This document shows positions 44,372 through 52,855 of a DNA stretch of 64,000 nt, piece after piece. The notes beneath the pieces are model-generated. The model did no database searches, had not been told where the DNA came from, and was given only the letters and a program-made list of their open reading frames with translations. Location: positions 1-64,000 of the forward strand of contig CAJUFL010000006.1 in assembly GCA_910585605.1 (NCBI GenBank). Reading direction: 5' to 3'. This DNA comes from an uncultured Lachnospiraceae bacterium (GTDB lineage: Bacteria > Bacillota > Clostridia > Lachnospirales > Lachnospiraceae). The position numbers and the translations under genes are program-made. Positions within the stretch are counted from its first letter, which is position 1. Each line of letters starts with the position of its first letter.

Positions 44372-47023
44372 TTATTTCAGCCTGTCCTGCAAATCATTCA
44401 GATATAATAAGGCCTTCATCGGTGTCATATTGGATAAGTCCAACGCCTTGATATCTGCTACCACACTGGATTCTTCTGCATTGCCAAATAAGGACAGCTG
44501 TCCACCATTATCCTTATTTCCTTTCTTACCTTTTCCTTTTGAAAGAGAGTCCTCCAAAATCTTCGGCATGATATCTGCTGCCGCGGTCACAGTAATATCA
44601 TGCTCAGCAAGTTCATCCGCAATTTCCCTGGCTCTTGCCAGCACCACCTCTGGAACACCTGCCAGCTTAGCTACCTGGATACCATAACTCTTATCTGCAC
44701 CGCCCTTTATAATCTTACGAAGGAATACGATATCCTCTCCCGACTCTTTCACGGAAATACAATAATTATTTACACTATCTATTTTTCCTTCTAACTCCGT
44801 CAGCTCATGATAATGAGTGGCAAATAAGGTTTTTGCTCCAAGTAAATCCTTTGAACTTATGTATTCCACCACTGCCCAGGCAATGGAAAGTCCGTCATAA
44901 GTAGAGGTTCCCCTCCCGATTTCATCTAAGATCAATAAGCTGTCCTTCGTAGCATTGCGTAATATATTGGCAACCTCGCTCATTTCCACCATAAAAGTAC
45001 TCTGTCCCGAAGCCAGATCATCCGATGCTCCGACACGGGTAAATATCCGGTCTACAATACCGATATCAGCAGCAGCAGCCGGAACATAAGAACCAATCTG
45101 TGCCATTAACACGATTAACGCAACCTGCCGCATATAAGTAGATTTTCCGGCCATATTCGGTCCTGTAATGATGGATACCCGGTTTAATTCATTGTCCAAT
45201 ACAGTATCATTGGTGATAAAGGAATCATTATCCAGCACTTTTTCTACCACTGGATGCCGCCCCTCTTTAATCTCAATTCTCCCCTCTTCATTTATGACAG
45301 GTCGGACAAAATGATTCTTTTCCGCCACATAGGCAAGGGAAGCCAGAGCGTCTAAATCTGCAATGATCTTTGCCGATTTCTGCACCCGCTTTACTTCTTT
45401 TGCAAGCTTATCACGGAGCTCCACAAACAGGTCATACTCCAAACCATATAAGCGGTCTTCCGCCCCCAGTATCTTACCTGCGATATCCTCCAGTTCATCC
45501 GAAGAGTACCGTTCAGAATTGGCAAGGGTCTGTTTCCTGATAAAATGTTCCGGCACTAAATCCTTATAAGAATTGGTAACATCAAAATAATACCCGAATA
45601 CTTTATTAAATTTAATCTTCAGATTCTTAATACCGGTAGCTTCCCGCTCTCTTGTCTCTAAATCAATCAGCCAGCTTTTTCCATCTGATTTGGCACTTTT
45701 TAGCATATCTACAGTTTCATTGTAGCCATCCCGAATCATCCCACCTTCTTTTACAAGGATAGGCGGTTCTTCTACAAGTGCGGCTTCAATCGCTTCAAAC
45801 AGATCTGTAAGTTCATCCAGTTCCTGCTCATAGTCCTTTAGCAGTCCTTTATCAAATTCTTTTAAAATCGTTCTGACATGGGGTAAAATGGCAATAGAAT
45901 TCTTAAAAGCTGTCAAATCTCTGGGATTCGCTGTTTTCAGAGTAATTCTTGTCATCAGACGTTCTAAATCATAGACGGCACTCAGGTATTCCCTTAATTC
46001 ATCTCTTGTGATCATGGAGTCATTCAATGCCTCTATGCCATCTAAACGATTTTCAATTATTTCCTTGCGGATACAGGGCTGTTCCACCATGGAACGCAGC
46101 GTTCTTGCACCCATGGCAGTTTTTGTCTTATCCAGCACCCATAAAAGTGAACCCCGTTTATTTTTATCCCGCATAGTTTCGCAAAGCTCCAGATTCCGTC
46201 TGGACGCACTGTCCAGCACTACAAAATCCTCAACATGATAGGTATTGATATGGTTGATATGATCAACTGCACCCTTTTGGGTATCTTTTAGATAGTACAG
46301 CAGACAGCCCACAGAACGAACTGCCCGGTCATAATCTTTTAATCCCAGCCCTTCCAGGTTCAACATATGAAACTGGTCTTTGATCAGCCGTTCATCCATA
46401 TCATAATCATAGTACCAGTCCTCCATTACAGAAATCATGGTATGCTCCTTATCGTGCAGATTAGAAAGGCTCATACCCGTGCTTCCGTTTTCCTCCATAG
46501 GAACTGTCTCATTTACCAGAATTTCTACCGGTGAAAATTTGGAAATCTCATCCATGACCTTGGAAATGGATTCTACCTCTGTAGTTAAAAAATCACCTGT
46601 AGTAATATCTGCAAAAGAAATACCATATTTATCATCATAAAAAATACTCATCAGATAGTTATTTTTTGTTTCGTTAAGACTTCCGGTACTCATATTGGTT
46701 CCAGGTGTAACAATCTTGACAACCTCGCGCTTCACCAGTCCTTTTGCCTGTTTGGGGTCTTCCACCTGTTCACAGATTGCCACCTTATAACCCTTTTCCA
46801 CCAGACGATTCATATAATTTTCGTATGCATGAAACGGAATACCGCACATCGGGGCACGCTCTTCCATGCCGCAGTCCTTTCCCGTCAGTGTAATTTCCAA
46901 TTCTCTTGATGCGGTAATGGCATCTTCAAAGAACATCTCATAAAAATCCCCTAGACGGTAAAATAAAATACAGTCTTTATAATCTTCTTTTGTCTTGCAG
47001 TACATTTCCATCATTGGTGTCAT
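44372..47023 (-). CDS. mutS: DNA mismatch repair protein MutS
   Basis: An 883-residue protein. The mismatch-reading motif is GDFYEMF (residues 26-32), the ATPase Walker A is GPNMAGKSTYMRQ and Walker B is LLILDEIGRGTSTYDG, with a helix-turn-helix dimer end (KALLYLNDLQDRLK). MutS recognises mispairs and recruits MutL. AGAGGA precedes ATG 47023, 14 bp after the unknown membrane protein gene. It likely shares the promoter upstream of miaB. Confidence 0.97.
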   Translation of the reverse strand: MTPMMEMYCKTKEDYKDCILFYRLGDFYEMFFEDAITASRELEITLTGKDCGMEERAPMCGIPFHAYENYMNRLVEKGYKVAICEQVEDPKQAKGLVKREVVKIVTPGTNMSTGSLNETKNNYLMSIFYDDKYGISFADITTGDFLTTEVESISKVMDEISKFSPVEILVNETVPMEENGSTGMSLSNLHDKEHTMISVMEDWYYDYDMDERLIKDQFHMLNLEGLGLKDYDRAVRSVGCLLYYLKDTQKGAVDHINHINTYHVEDFVVLDSASRRNLELCETMRDKNKRGSLLWVLDKTKTAMGARTLRSMVEQPCIRKEIIENRLDGIEALNDSMITRDELREYLSAVYDLERLMTRITLKTANPRDLTAFKNSIAILPHVRTILKEFDKGLLKDYEQELDELTDLFEAIEAALVEEPPILVKEGGMIRDGYNETVDMLKSAKSDGKSWLIDLETREREATGIKNLKIKFNKVFGYYFDVTNSYKDLVPEHFIRKQTLANSERYSSDELEDIAGKILGAEDRLYGLEYDLFVELRDKLAKEVKRVQKSAKIIADLDALASLAYVAEKNHFVRPVINEEGRIEIKEGRHPVVEKVLDNDSFITNDTVLDNELNRVSIITGPNMAGKSTYMRQVALIVLMAQIGSYVPAAAADIGIVDRIFTRVGASDDLASGQSTFMVEMSEVANILRNATKDSLLILDEIGRGTSTYDGLSIAWAVVEYISSKDLLGAKTLFATHYHELTELEGKIDSVNNYCISVKESGEDIVFLRKIIKGGADKSYGIQVAKLAGVPEVVLARAREIADELAEHDITVTAAADIMPKILEDSLSKGKGKKGNKDNGGQLSLFGNAEESSVVADIKALDLSNMTPMKALLYLNDLQDRLK

Positions 47024-47037
47024 TTTTGTTTCCTCTT

Positions 47038-47625
47038 TTATTTTATAATATCTATTAATTTTAAGTGATGTTTCCTGGCAATCACTAATACATCAAATAT
47101 ACCTTCCTGTGAAGTATTTATTGAGGTAATTGAACTGGTATCCGGCAACTCTCCCACAGCAAGTTCTTCCTTTACAAAGTCATAATAACAGACATATGTG
47201 TTCTTAACGGTTCGGAAACAGGGAATTGCTTTTACACGATACACCTCCGACCAAGGTGCCACTTTGAATAAGTCTTTCAAAACGAAAACGATAATAAAGG
47301 CAAGAACTACTAAGGAATCCAAAAAGTATGTTTTCAAATCTAATGCAGGATCACTGACAAAATTTTTCACAATACCCATGATAAATACTATCAGATATAT
47401 CGTAAATCCAATTATAATTATCCGCAGACTGTGCCATAAACGATCTTTCATCGTGATTTCTGTGTAACCTGCTGGCTCTTTCAATAAACGCTGTACCTCA
47501 ACCGATAACTGCTGTGCATTGTTCAAAGCCTGTTTCCTGCTCAGTTCCTTTATCAGCCATAGTATAAGTAATGGAATGGATATTACAACTATCAGCATTA
47601 TTATCATTGGTAATAATCCCCACAT
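47038..47625 (-). CDS. Unknown membrane protein between miaB and mutS
   Basis: A 195-residue protein with an N-terminal helix (MWGLLPMIIMLIVVISIPLLILWL) and two more membrane segments at about residues 75-95 and 105-125. The C-terminal 65 residues appear soluble (VYRVKAIPCFRTVKNTYVCYYDF). AGGAGAAGGA precedes ATG 47625. I do not recognise the family. It is between miaB and mutS on the same strand with short gaps, suggesting co-transcription but not a shared function. Confidence 0.75.
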   Translation of the reverse strand: MWGLLPMIIMLIVVISIPLLILWLIKELSRKQALNNAQQLSVEVQRLLKEPAGYTEITMKDRLWHSLRIIIIGFTIYLIVFIMGIVKNFVSDPALDLKTYFLDSLVVLAFIIVFVLKDLFKVAPWSEVYRVKAIPCFRTVKNTYVCYYDFVKEELAVGELPDTSSITSINTSQEGIFDVLVIARKHHLKLIDIIK

Positions 47626-47700
47626 ATTGATTCCTTCTCCTATCTTGATCATCATTTTTATATCGTTATTTCATGTCGAAATTGTGTAGTATGTTCTGCC

Positions 47701-49119
47701 TTATATAAGTGTTCCTATATAATAAAACCCTTTTGCTTCTGTAAGCTTCACATTCTGAAAAGTTCCAATCAAAGACGGATCCCCAGGAAAATGTACCAGT
47801 AAATTATTAGAAAGGCGCCCTGTCAAAAGATTTTCATCCTGTTCATCCAGCCCTTCTACCAAAACCTCCATAATTTTACCCTGGTCCCTGCCGCAGGTTT
47901 CCTTTGCAATCTCCTGTACTTCCTTAAGCAAACAGTCAAAACGATCCTTGATTTCCTCTTCTGTTGCCTGAAATTCCATATCTGCCGCCGGTGTTCCGGT
48001 ACGTTTCGAATAAATGAAGGTAAATGCCGAATCAAAACGCACCTTTCTCACTACATCCAGAGTATCTTTAAAATCCTCCTCTGTTTCTGTGGGAAACCCT
48101 ACGATAATATCCGTTGTCAGGGAAATATCCGGTATCACCGTTTTAATTTTATCCACTAGAGCAAGATAATCCTCCTTTGTATAACGCCGATTCATATCCG
48201 AAAGTACTTTTGTGCTTCCTGACTGCATCGGTAAATGCAAATGTTTACAGATTTTTTTTGACTTTGCCATTACGGCAATCAGTTCATCCGATAGATCCTT
48301 TGGATGGGAGGTCATAAAACGAATCCTTTTTAAACCTTCTATTTGTTCTATCCGTTCCAGTAATTGGGAAAAGGTAATAGGATGCTCCAGATTTTTACCA
48401 TAAGAATTGACATTCTGCCCCAATAACATTACCTCTGCCACACCATCTTTCACTAAAGCTTCAATTTCCTTTATAATGTCCTCTGGCTTTCTGGAACGCT
48501 CCCTTCCACGGACATAAGGAACGATACAATAACTGCAAAAATTATTGCAGCCAAACATGATATTGACCCCGCATTTAAAATCGTATTTGCGGTCGCTGGG
48601 CAGATCCTCCACAATCTCGGAAGTGCCTTCCCATATATCAATGACCATGCCTTTTGTATTTAATTTATTCTCTATCAATTCTGCCAGCTTAAATACATTA
48701 TGCGTACCGAAAATAATATCAACATGGCGGTAGCTTTGCTTAATTTTTTCCACCACAAGACTTTCCTGCATCATGCAGCCGCAAAGGGCAATCAGCATAT
48801 CAGGATTCTTTTTCTTATATTTCTTTAACTGCCCTAATCTGCCATAAACACGTAAGTTCGCATTTTCACGAACGGTACAAGTATTCATAATGATAAAATC
48901 AGCGTCCTCACTGTCAGTTTTAACATATCCTATGGTTTCCAAAATCCCTTCCAGTTTCTCACTGTCTTTTGCGTTCATCTGACAGCCGAAACAAATACTG
49001 CAATAAGTAAGGGGCCGTCCTAATTCTCTGGATTTTTGGGTAAGTCGTACCTTTAACCTTTTCATGATTTCTCTTTGTCTTTGTGCCTCTAATTCGTTTA
49101 TGTTTGTTTCGTTTCTCAT
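47701..49119 (-). CDS. miaB: tRNA-2-methylthio-N6-dimethylallyladenosine synthase MiaB
   Basis: A 472-residue radical-SAM methylthiotransferase. N-terminal cluster cysteines lie in CFGCQMNAKDSE, NTCTVREN and ALCGCMMQE; the radical-SAM motif is CNNFCSYC (GCNNFCSYCIVPYVRGRERSR); a TRAM domain ends the protein. It adds a methylthio group to dimethylallyl-adenosine 37, the product of MiaA encoded at 38.8 kb. A good promoter lies 47 bp upstream of the start codon. Confidence 0.97.
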   Translation of the reverse strand: MRNETNINELEAQRQREIMKRLKVRLTQKSRELGRPLTYCSICFGCQMNAKDSEKLEGILETIGYVKTDSEDADFIIMNTCTVRENANLRVYGRLGQLKKYKKKNPDMLIALCGCMMQESLVVEKIKQSYRHVDIIFGTHNVFKLAELIENKLNTKGMVIDIWEGTSEIVEDLPSDRKYDFKCGVNIMFGCNNFCSYCIVPYVRGRERSRKPEDIIKEIEALVKDGVAEVMLLGQNVNSYGKNLEHPITFSQLLERIEQIEGLKRIRFMTSHPKDLSDELIAVMAKSKKICKHLHLPMQSGSTKVLSDMNRRYTKEDYLALVDKIKTVIPDISLTTDIIVGFPTETEEDFKDTLDVVRKVRFDSAFTFIYSKRTGTPAADMEFQATEEEIKDRFDCLLKEVQEIAKETCGRDQGKIMEVLVEGLDEQDENLLTGRLSNNLLVHFPGDPSLIGTFQNVKLTEAKGFYYIGTLI

Positions 49120-49165
49120 TGTCTTAATCCTTTATATACACTTTTACTAATCTTAAGTCTTAACT

Positions 49166-49194
49166 ATTATAGTATTTACATCTTGTTTTTACAA
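49166..49194 (-). promoter_or_regulatory. Promoter of the miaB-mutS operon
   Basis: On the minus strand TTGTAA (49189-49194), 17 bp and TATAAT (49166-49171). The -35 overlaps the final codons of the upstream acetyltransferase gene. Confidence 0.7.
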
Positions 49195-49719
49195 GTCCTT
49201 GTTATGACATTTTTCCACCGATGTTATTTCCATCTCTATACAATCCCACTGTTCTCCCATTATAGAATACGATTCCATTTCCATTGCCTGCACTTGGACA
49301 AAGCCAACAGATTGATAACAATAAATTGCCGGCAGATTATTTTCAAATACACCTAATGTTACTTTTTGCACCTTTAATATTTCAAAGGCATATTTCAGAG
49401 CAAGAGATAACATTTCTTTTCCATAGCCTTTTCTACGTTTATTATCATCTACTATAACAAATCCAAAACGTAAAATCTGCTTATCCTCATCAGTAAAGCG
49501 CATGGTTAAATGCCCCACTATTCCGGTTTCATCAAAGGCAGTCATCTGATAAAGAATATCATCCTCCTTAAACTGATCGTAATACTGATTCATATCTTCC
49601 CCTGTAATTGGATAATGTTCATACCTGTCTGCACACCATTTGCGAAAGCTGATTTCATCCTTCATCCAGCTTACTATGTATTTTGCATCACAGCTTTTAT
49701 ATGGTCTTAATCGTATCAT
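49189..49719 (-). CDS. GNAT-family N-acetyltransferase
   Basis: A 176-residue protein beginning MIRLRPYKSCDAKYI. The acetyl-CoA pyrophosphate loop is in VDDNKRRKGYGKEML (Q/R-x-x-G-x-G/A form) and is followed by GVFENNLPAIYCYQSVGFV, standard for GNAT enzymes of the RimI type. GAGGAAAA precedes ATG 49719. The start overlaps the stop codon of a short leftover frame upstream (ATGA-type), which suggests it was once coupled to a lost gene. Substrate unknown. Confidence 0.85.
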   Translation of the reverse strand: MIRLRPYKSCDAKYIVSWMKDEISFRKWCADRYEHYPITGEDMNQYYDQFKEDDILYQMTAFDETGIVGHLTMRFTDEDKQILRFGFVIVDDNKRRKGYGKEMLSLALKYAFEILKVQKVTLGVFENNLPAIYCYQSVGFVQVQAMEMESYSIMGEQWDCIEMEITSVEKCHNKDL

Positions 49720-49835
49720 GATTTTTCCTCTATTTCTTTCCAAAATTTTAATGTAACTCTTTCAAAAGAAGCATACTCAAATTTTCCTTTTGATGTTATT
49801 TTCCTGACAAAATCGGTTTTCTCTTTCCTTATACG
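49716..49835 (-). pseudogene. C-terminal remnant of a lost gene
   Basis: A minus-strand frame of 39 codons with coding-like composition (KFEYASFERVTLKFWKEIEE) ends at TGA 49716-49718, overlapping the acetyltransferase start codon. It is blocked upstream by TGA 49836-49838 and has no start codon or ribosome site. It looks like the end of a former upstream gene. The following stretch 49839-50068 shows no gene. Confidence 0.35.
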
Positions 49836-50068
49836 TCACACAAGTGATATGATAGAATTCAATCGTATGAAAATCTAGATTTCATCGGTATATATTTATC
49901 AGCAGAATCCTCAAATACACTGGTTCTAAATCCAGTATTTTTGTCTATATATTATAACACAAAACATATGGGATATGGTAAACAGATTTAAATGCTTTGA
50001 AAAATTCAAAATTTCTCGTGTATTTCTTCAACTTTCCAGCTTTTTCGAGCTTTCCCGCCCATCAACAT

Positions 50069-50464
50069 CTATGTAAGCAAGATATTATTGACAAAGAACC
50101 CTTTTTTTCCAGCAAAATAATGATACGAATCAATGCTAATCAAAGCATCAAACATTTCTTTATTGAAATGTAAATCTGTAGCATCTTCTTGCATAGGAAT
50201 CAGTTTATCCTTCATATTCCAGTTTGCAAAACGTTTACGATTTTCCTCTTCTGAAATCCATAAATCATTTGCATATACCGTCGCTCCAGTTTCATTTGCT
50301 ATAAACAGGCTGGTAACTCCCATACCACACCCCAAATCTAATACAAGATTATCTGATGTATAATGCAGTGGGTATTCTCCAAGTATTTCATCCAAAAGTC
50401 TTAAACAGTTTGGTCCCATCATAAAGGAACGCTCAAAATAATTTCTATAACTTTCACTTATCAT
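50069..50464 (-). pseudogene. Truncated SAM-dependent methyltransferase
   Basis: A 131-residue frame with an intact start (AAGGAGG before ATG 50464) and the class I methyltransferase motif LVLDLGCGMGVTSLFIA at about residues 41-57, then YANDLWIS and ISIDSYHYFAGKKGFF. Homologues of this type are roughly twice as long; here the frame stops just after the motif-IV region (NNILLT). The missing second half is not found downstream, so this is a deletion and the product is probably inactive. Confidence 0.75.
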
Positions 50465-50479
50465 TGTGTTTCCTCCTTC

Positions 50480-51033
50480 TTATTCTTCGTGAAGCGCTTC
50501 ATAAAAAGAATAATCAACTAATCCGCTCATTCTATCTAAAGCTCCCTTTTCCAGTTCCTTTATCATTAAACAATCGGGATGCGGCAACTTTACATTCGGT
50601 CCTGCCTCTATGCCAAATTTGTAGCTTGATTGAAACCCTCGATTGTTGTAATTACGAGGGTCACCCTCAACAAGAATCGCTTTAAATCCCAACCTTTTTG
50701 CCACTTCAAAACCATGTTCCAATATGTCCTTGGAAATATGTTGTCTTTGCAATTGTGTTTTTACAGCAACCGGTGTAAGCATCAACAATTCACTTTCATA
50801 CTTTCCCTCAATATGAAAGCACGAAAATATAGCATATCCAATAATCTCATCATTTTCATTGACCATGACAAGCTCCAACTCCGGCATATAATATTTTTTG
50901 CTCTGATTTCTTCCACTAATTGTCTTACAACTTTGCCCTCTTCCGGACTATCATATTCCGCAAAAACCTCTTGCACCAACTCCAGCGACAGAAGAAGATA
51001 CTTATTCTCCATTGATTTTACAATTCGTTCCAT
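50480..51033 (-). pseudogene. GNAT acetyltransferase split by a one-base frameshift
   Basis: The 5' part (from ATG 51033, GGAGG upstream) reads MERIVKSMENKYLLLSLELV ... EEIRAK and loses sense at a run of six A (minus strand; 50894-50899). One more A would join it to the 3' part, which reads MPELELVMVNENDEIIGYAI and runs to 50480 with the acetyl-CoA-binding region and AILVEGDPRNYNNRGFQ. Together they make one GNAT protein of about 185 residues. It may be a pseudogene, a slippage-controlled gene or a sequencing error in the A-run. Confidence 0.75.
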
Positions 51034-51070
51034 GTTTCATTAACCTCCATATTCTATTCCTCTGACTCTA

Positions 51071-51550
51071 TCACATCATCCGTATATTTTCTTTGCATAT
51101 CGTGCCGCTTTTTCCGGTTTTCGCTTTCATAATTTTAGTTGTACTTTTCTTGCTGATATTACCTGCTGTAAATTCTGAAAGCTCATCCAGATTTTCGTCA
51201 TAATATGCCAAGGAATTCTGATACATTTTTCCCCTTGCCAAATAGTCCTTTAGTCGTTTCATTACAACCAACACTCTTTCTACCCGCTCTAATTGATAAG
51301 GCGTTAAACAATCCCCCTTTCCAACTATCAATAAAACCTCTTTTATTTCAGTAATATTTTGTAACGGCGGTGTCCCCAGTTTTTCAATCAGGAACCTGGC
51401 ATCTGTTGTATCCCTTAATTGTTTTTTCAATTCAGTTTCAGAAAAGTACAAAGTTGCTTCTCTAATTTTTTCTTTAGCACAATCCGTAATAGCTAAATCA
51501 GCCCATATATCTTTTACTTTGTCAAATTCAATTTGTCTTTCAATGTTCAT
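51071..51550 (-). pseudogene. Fragment of a MutS-related (MutS2-like) ATPase gene
   Basis: A 159-residue frame. Residues 1-125 match the N-terminal part of MutS/MutS2-related proteins found in Clostridia (KVKDIWADLAITDCAKEKI, LIEKLGTPPLQNITEIKEVL, LTPYQLERVERVLV). The rest, including the whole ATPase, is missing; the last 35 residues (Lys/Thr-rich) may come from the linker region after an internal deletion. Full-length relatives are about 600 residues. It has a weak ribosome site and is most likely non-functional. Confidence 0.65.
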
Positions 51551-51597
51551 TTTCTTTTCCTTTCACTCTAAACTGCAGCATCGCCTTAACGCAAAAA

Positions 51598-51635
51598 GAC
51601 CATAGATACCCTAAGTGCATTAAGATACTATGGTC
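51598..51635. repeat. Inverted repeat upstream of the MutS-related fragment
   Basis: GACCATAG (51598-51605) and CTATGGTC (51628-51635) form an 8-bp perfect stem around a 22-nt loop. There is no T-run, so it may be an old terminator, an operator or a scar of an inserted element. The stretch 51636-51771 shows no gene. Confidence 0.4.
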
Positions 51636-51771
51636 ATTAAATCTCTATATGATTATCCTATATAATTCAAAAAGACATAAAAATAGCATGACCATACAGC
51701 CACGCTAATATCATCTATGGAAATATATATACCACAATATTAAGCAATTGTAAGGCGAAAACGCTGACAAC

Positions 51772-51849
51772 CTATGTGTCAACAAATGGGCAGACTCCTA
51801 GTACAATATTTATCAAATCATCCTCTGCCTTATTACAATCAATTCGCAA
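51772..51849 (-). pseudogene. Short leftover coding frame, unknown
   Basis: TTG 51849 begins 25 codons (RIDCNKAEDDLINIVLG) ending at TAG 51772-51774. GAGGTGAAG lies just upstream, inside the end of the preceding remnant, as in an operon. The product is too short to be complete, so it is probably the 5' end of a truncated gene. Confidence 0.35.
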
Positions 51850-51855
51850 ATGTGG

Positions 51856-51999
51856 TTACTTCACCTCAAGTGAAAATTCAAAATTTTGCTGTATTGATGT
51901 ACCTGCTCTGTCTGGCAGTTGCGCCATAGTCTCTATCACATGGTTAATCATATGAAGCAGTCTGTTCATTGCATCTGCTTCTATCCTTATAAGGACTTG
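51856..51999 (-). pseudogene. C-terminal remnant of an unidentified protein
   Basis: A minus-strand frame of about 47 codons with clear coding character (IEADAMNRLLHMINHVIETM, then QLPDRAG and FEFSLEVK) ends at TAA 51856-51858. It is open to about 52020 but has no start. It looks like the end of a larger protein whose 5' part is deleted. I do not recognise it. Confidence 0.4.
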
Positions 52000-52071
52000 T
52001 AAAAACAAAAAAATTTTTATATTATAAAAGATAAAACAGACACTGGACGGAGAACTCCATTAAATTCTTGT

Positions 52072-52101
52072 TTGTAAAATACTGACCAAGCTAATTATAA
52101 T
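52072..52101 (+). promoter_or_regulatory. Promoter of the acetyltransferase gene at 52118
   Basis: TTGTAA (52072-52077), 18 bp and TATAAT (52096-52101). The start codon follows only 17 bp after the -10, so the leader is very short, though it includes AGGAGG. Confidence 0.5.
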
Positions 52102-52117
52102 TTAGGAGGAATTAAAA

Positions 52118-52681
52118 ATGCTTACACATATTGGTACAAAAACAATAGAAACCGAAAGACTGATACTTCGCCGATTTGAATATACTGACGCTGACGCTAT
52201 GCTGAAACACTGGGTTGCCGACGAAAAAATACAGTCATTGTATTCCGAACCAACATATACCACTAAAGAAGCCACAAAGGAGTTACTTGACAAATATATT
52301 GGTTCTTATGAAAAAAATGATTATTATCGTTGGGCAATTATCGAAAAAATTTCAAATGAATGTATAGGACAGATTGCCTATTTTCTTGTTGATAGTAAGA
52401 ATCATTTCGCTGAAATCGAATACTGCATTGGTTCCGACTTTCAGTGCAAAGGTTTTGCAACCGAAGCTGCTAAGGCGATTATATCATACGGATTTAACAG
52501 CATAAACCTTCATAAAGTACAGATTTGCACAAAGACTATTAACAAACCTTCAAAACGTGTTATTGAAAAGTGTGGATTTACTTATGAAGGTACTTTACGG
52601 GATTTCTTTTTTATGGACGGAAAATATGTCGGCAGACTGTATTTTTCTATGTTACGAAGTGAGTTTGAATGCAATGCATAA
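52118..52681 (+). CDS. GNAT acetyltransferase (RimJ/RimL-like)
   Basis: A 187-residue enzyme of the RimJ/RimL type: opening IETERLILRRFEYTDADAML, central IEYCIGSDFQCKGFATEAAKAII with the acetyl-CoA loop, then NKPSKRVIEKCGFTYEGTLRDFFF. AGGAGGA precedes ATG 52118. It is intact, unlike its neighbours to the left. Such enzymes acetylate ribosomal protein N-termini or small molecules such as antibiotics; the substrate cannot be told here. Confidence 0.88.
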   Translation: MLTHIGTKTIETERLILRRFEYTDADAMLKHWVADEKIQSLYSEPTYTTKEATKELLDKYIGSYEKNDYYRWAIIEKISNECIGQIAYFLVDSKNHFAEIEYCIGSDFQCKGFATEAAKAIISYGFNSINLHKVQICTKTINKPSKRVIEKCGFTYEGTLRDFFFMDGKYVGRLYFSMLRSEFECNA

Positions 52682-52684
52682 ATT

Positions 52685-52849
52685 TCAGTGGTATGATTTT
52701 TCCATTTCACTCATATACATTTTTGCTGACAGTGTTCCTGTTCCAGTGTGCATTCCTTGTACATCTCGTTCTTCTAATTCATTAAAATTGATTAACATAT
52801 TCAATTCTCTAAAGTAATTTTTACATCTGCACAAACTATTTTCTGCCAT
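52685..52849 (-). CDS. Small protein of 54 residues, unknown
   Basis: A minus-strand frame begins at ATG 52849, 6 bp after the stop of the MocR gene, and ends 3 bp from the stop of the converging acetyltransferase. It reads MAENSLCRCKNYFRELN and later GMHTGTGTLSAKMYMSEME. The tight fit between two genes and possible translational coupling support it, but no separate ribosome site is visible and no family is recognised. Confidence 0.35.
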   Translation of the reverse strand: MAENSLCRCKNYFRELNMLINFNELEERDVQGMHTGTGTLSAKMYMSEMEKSYH

Positions 52850-52855
52850 TTAATG

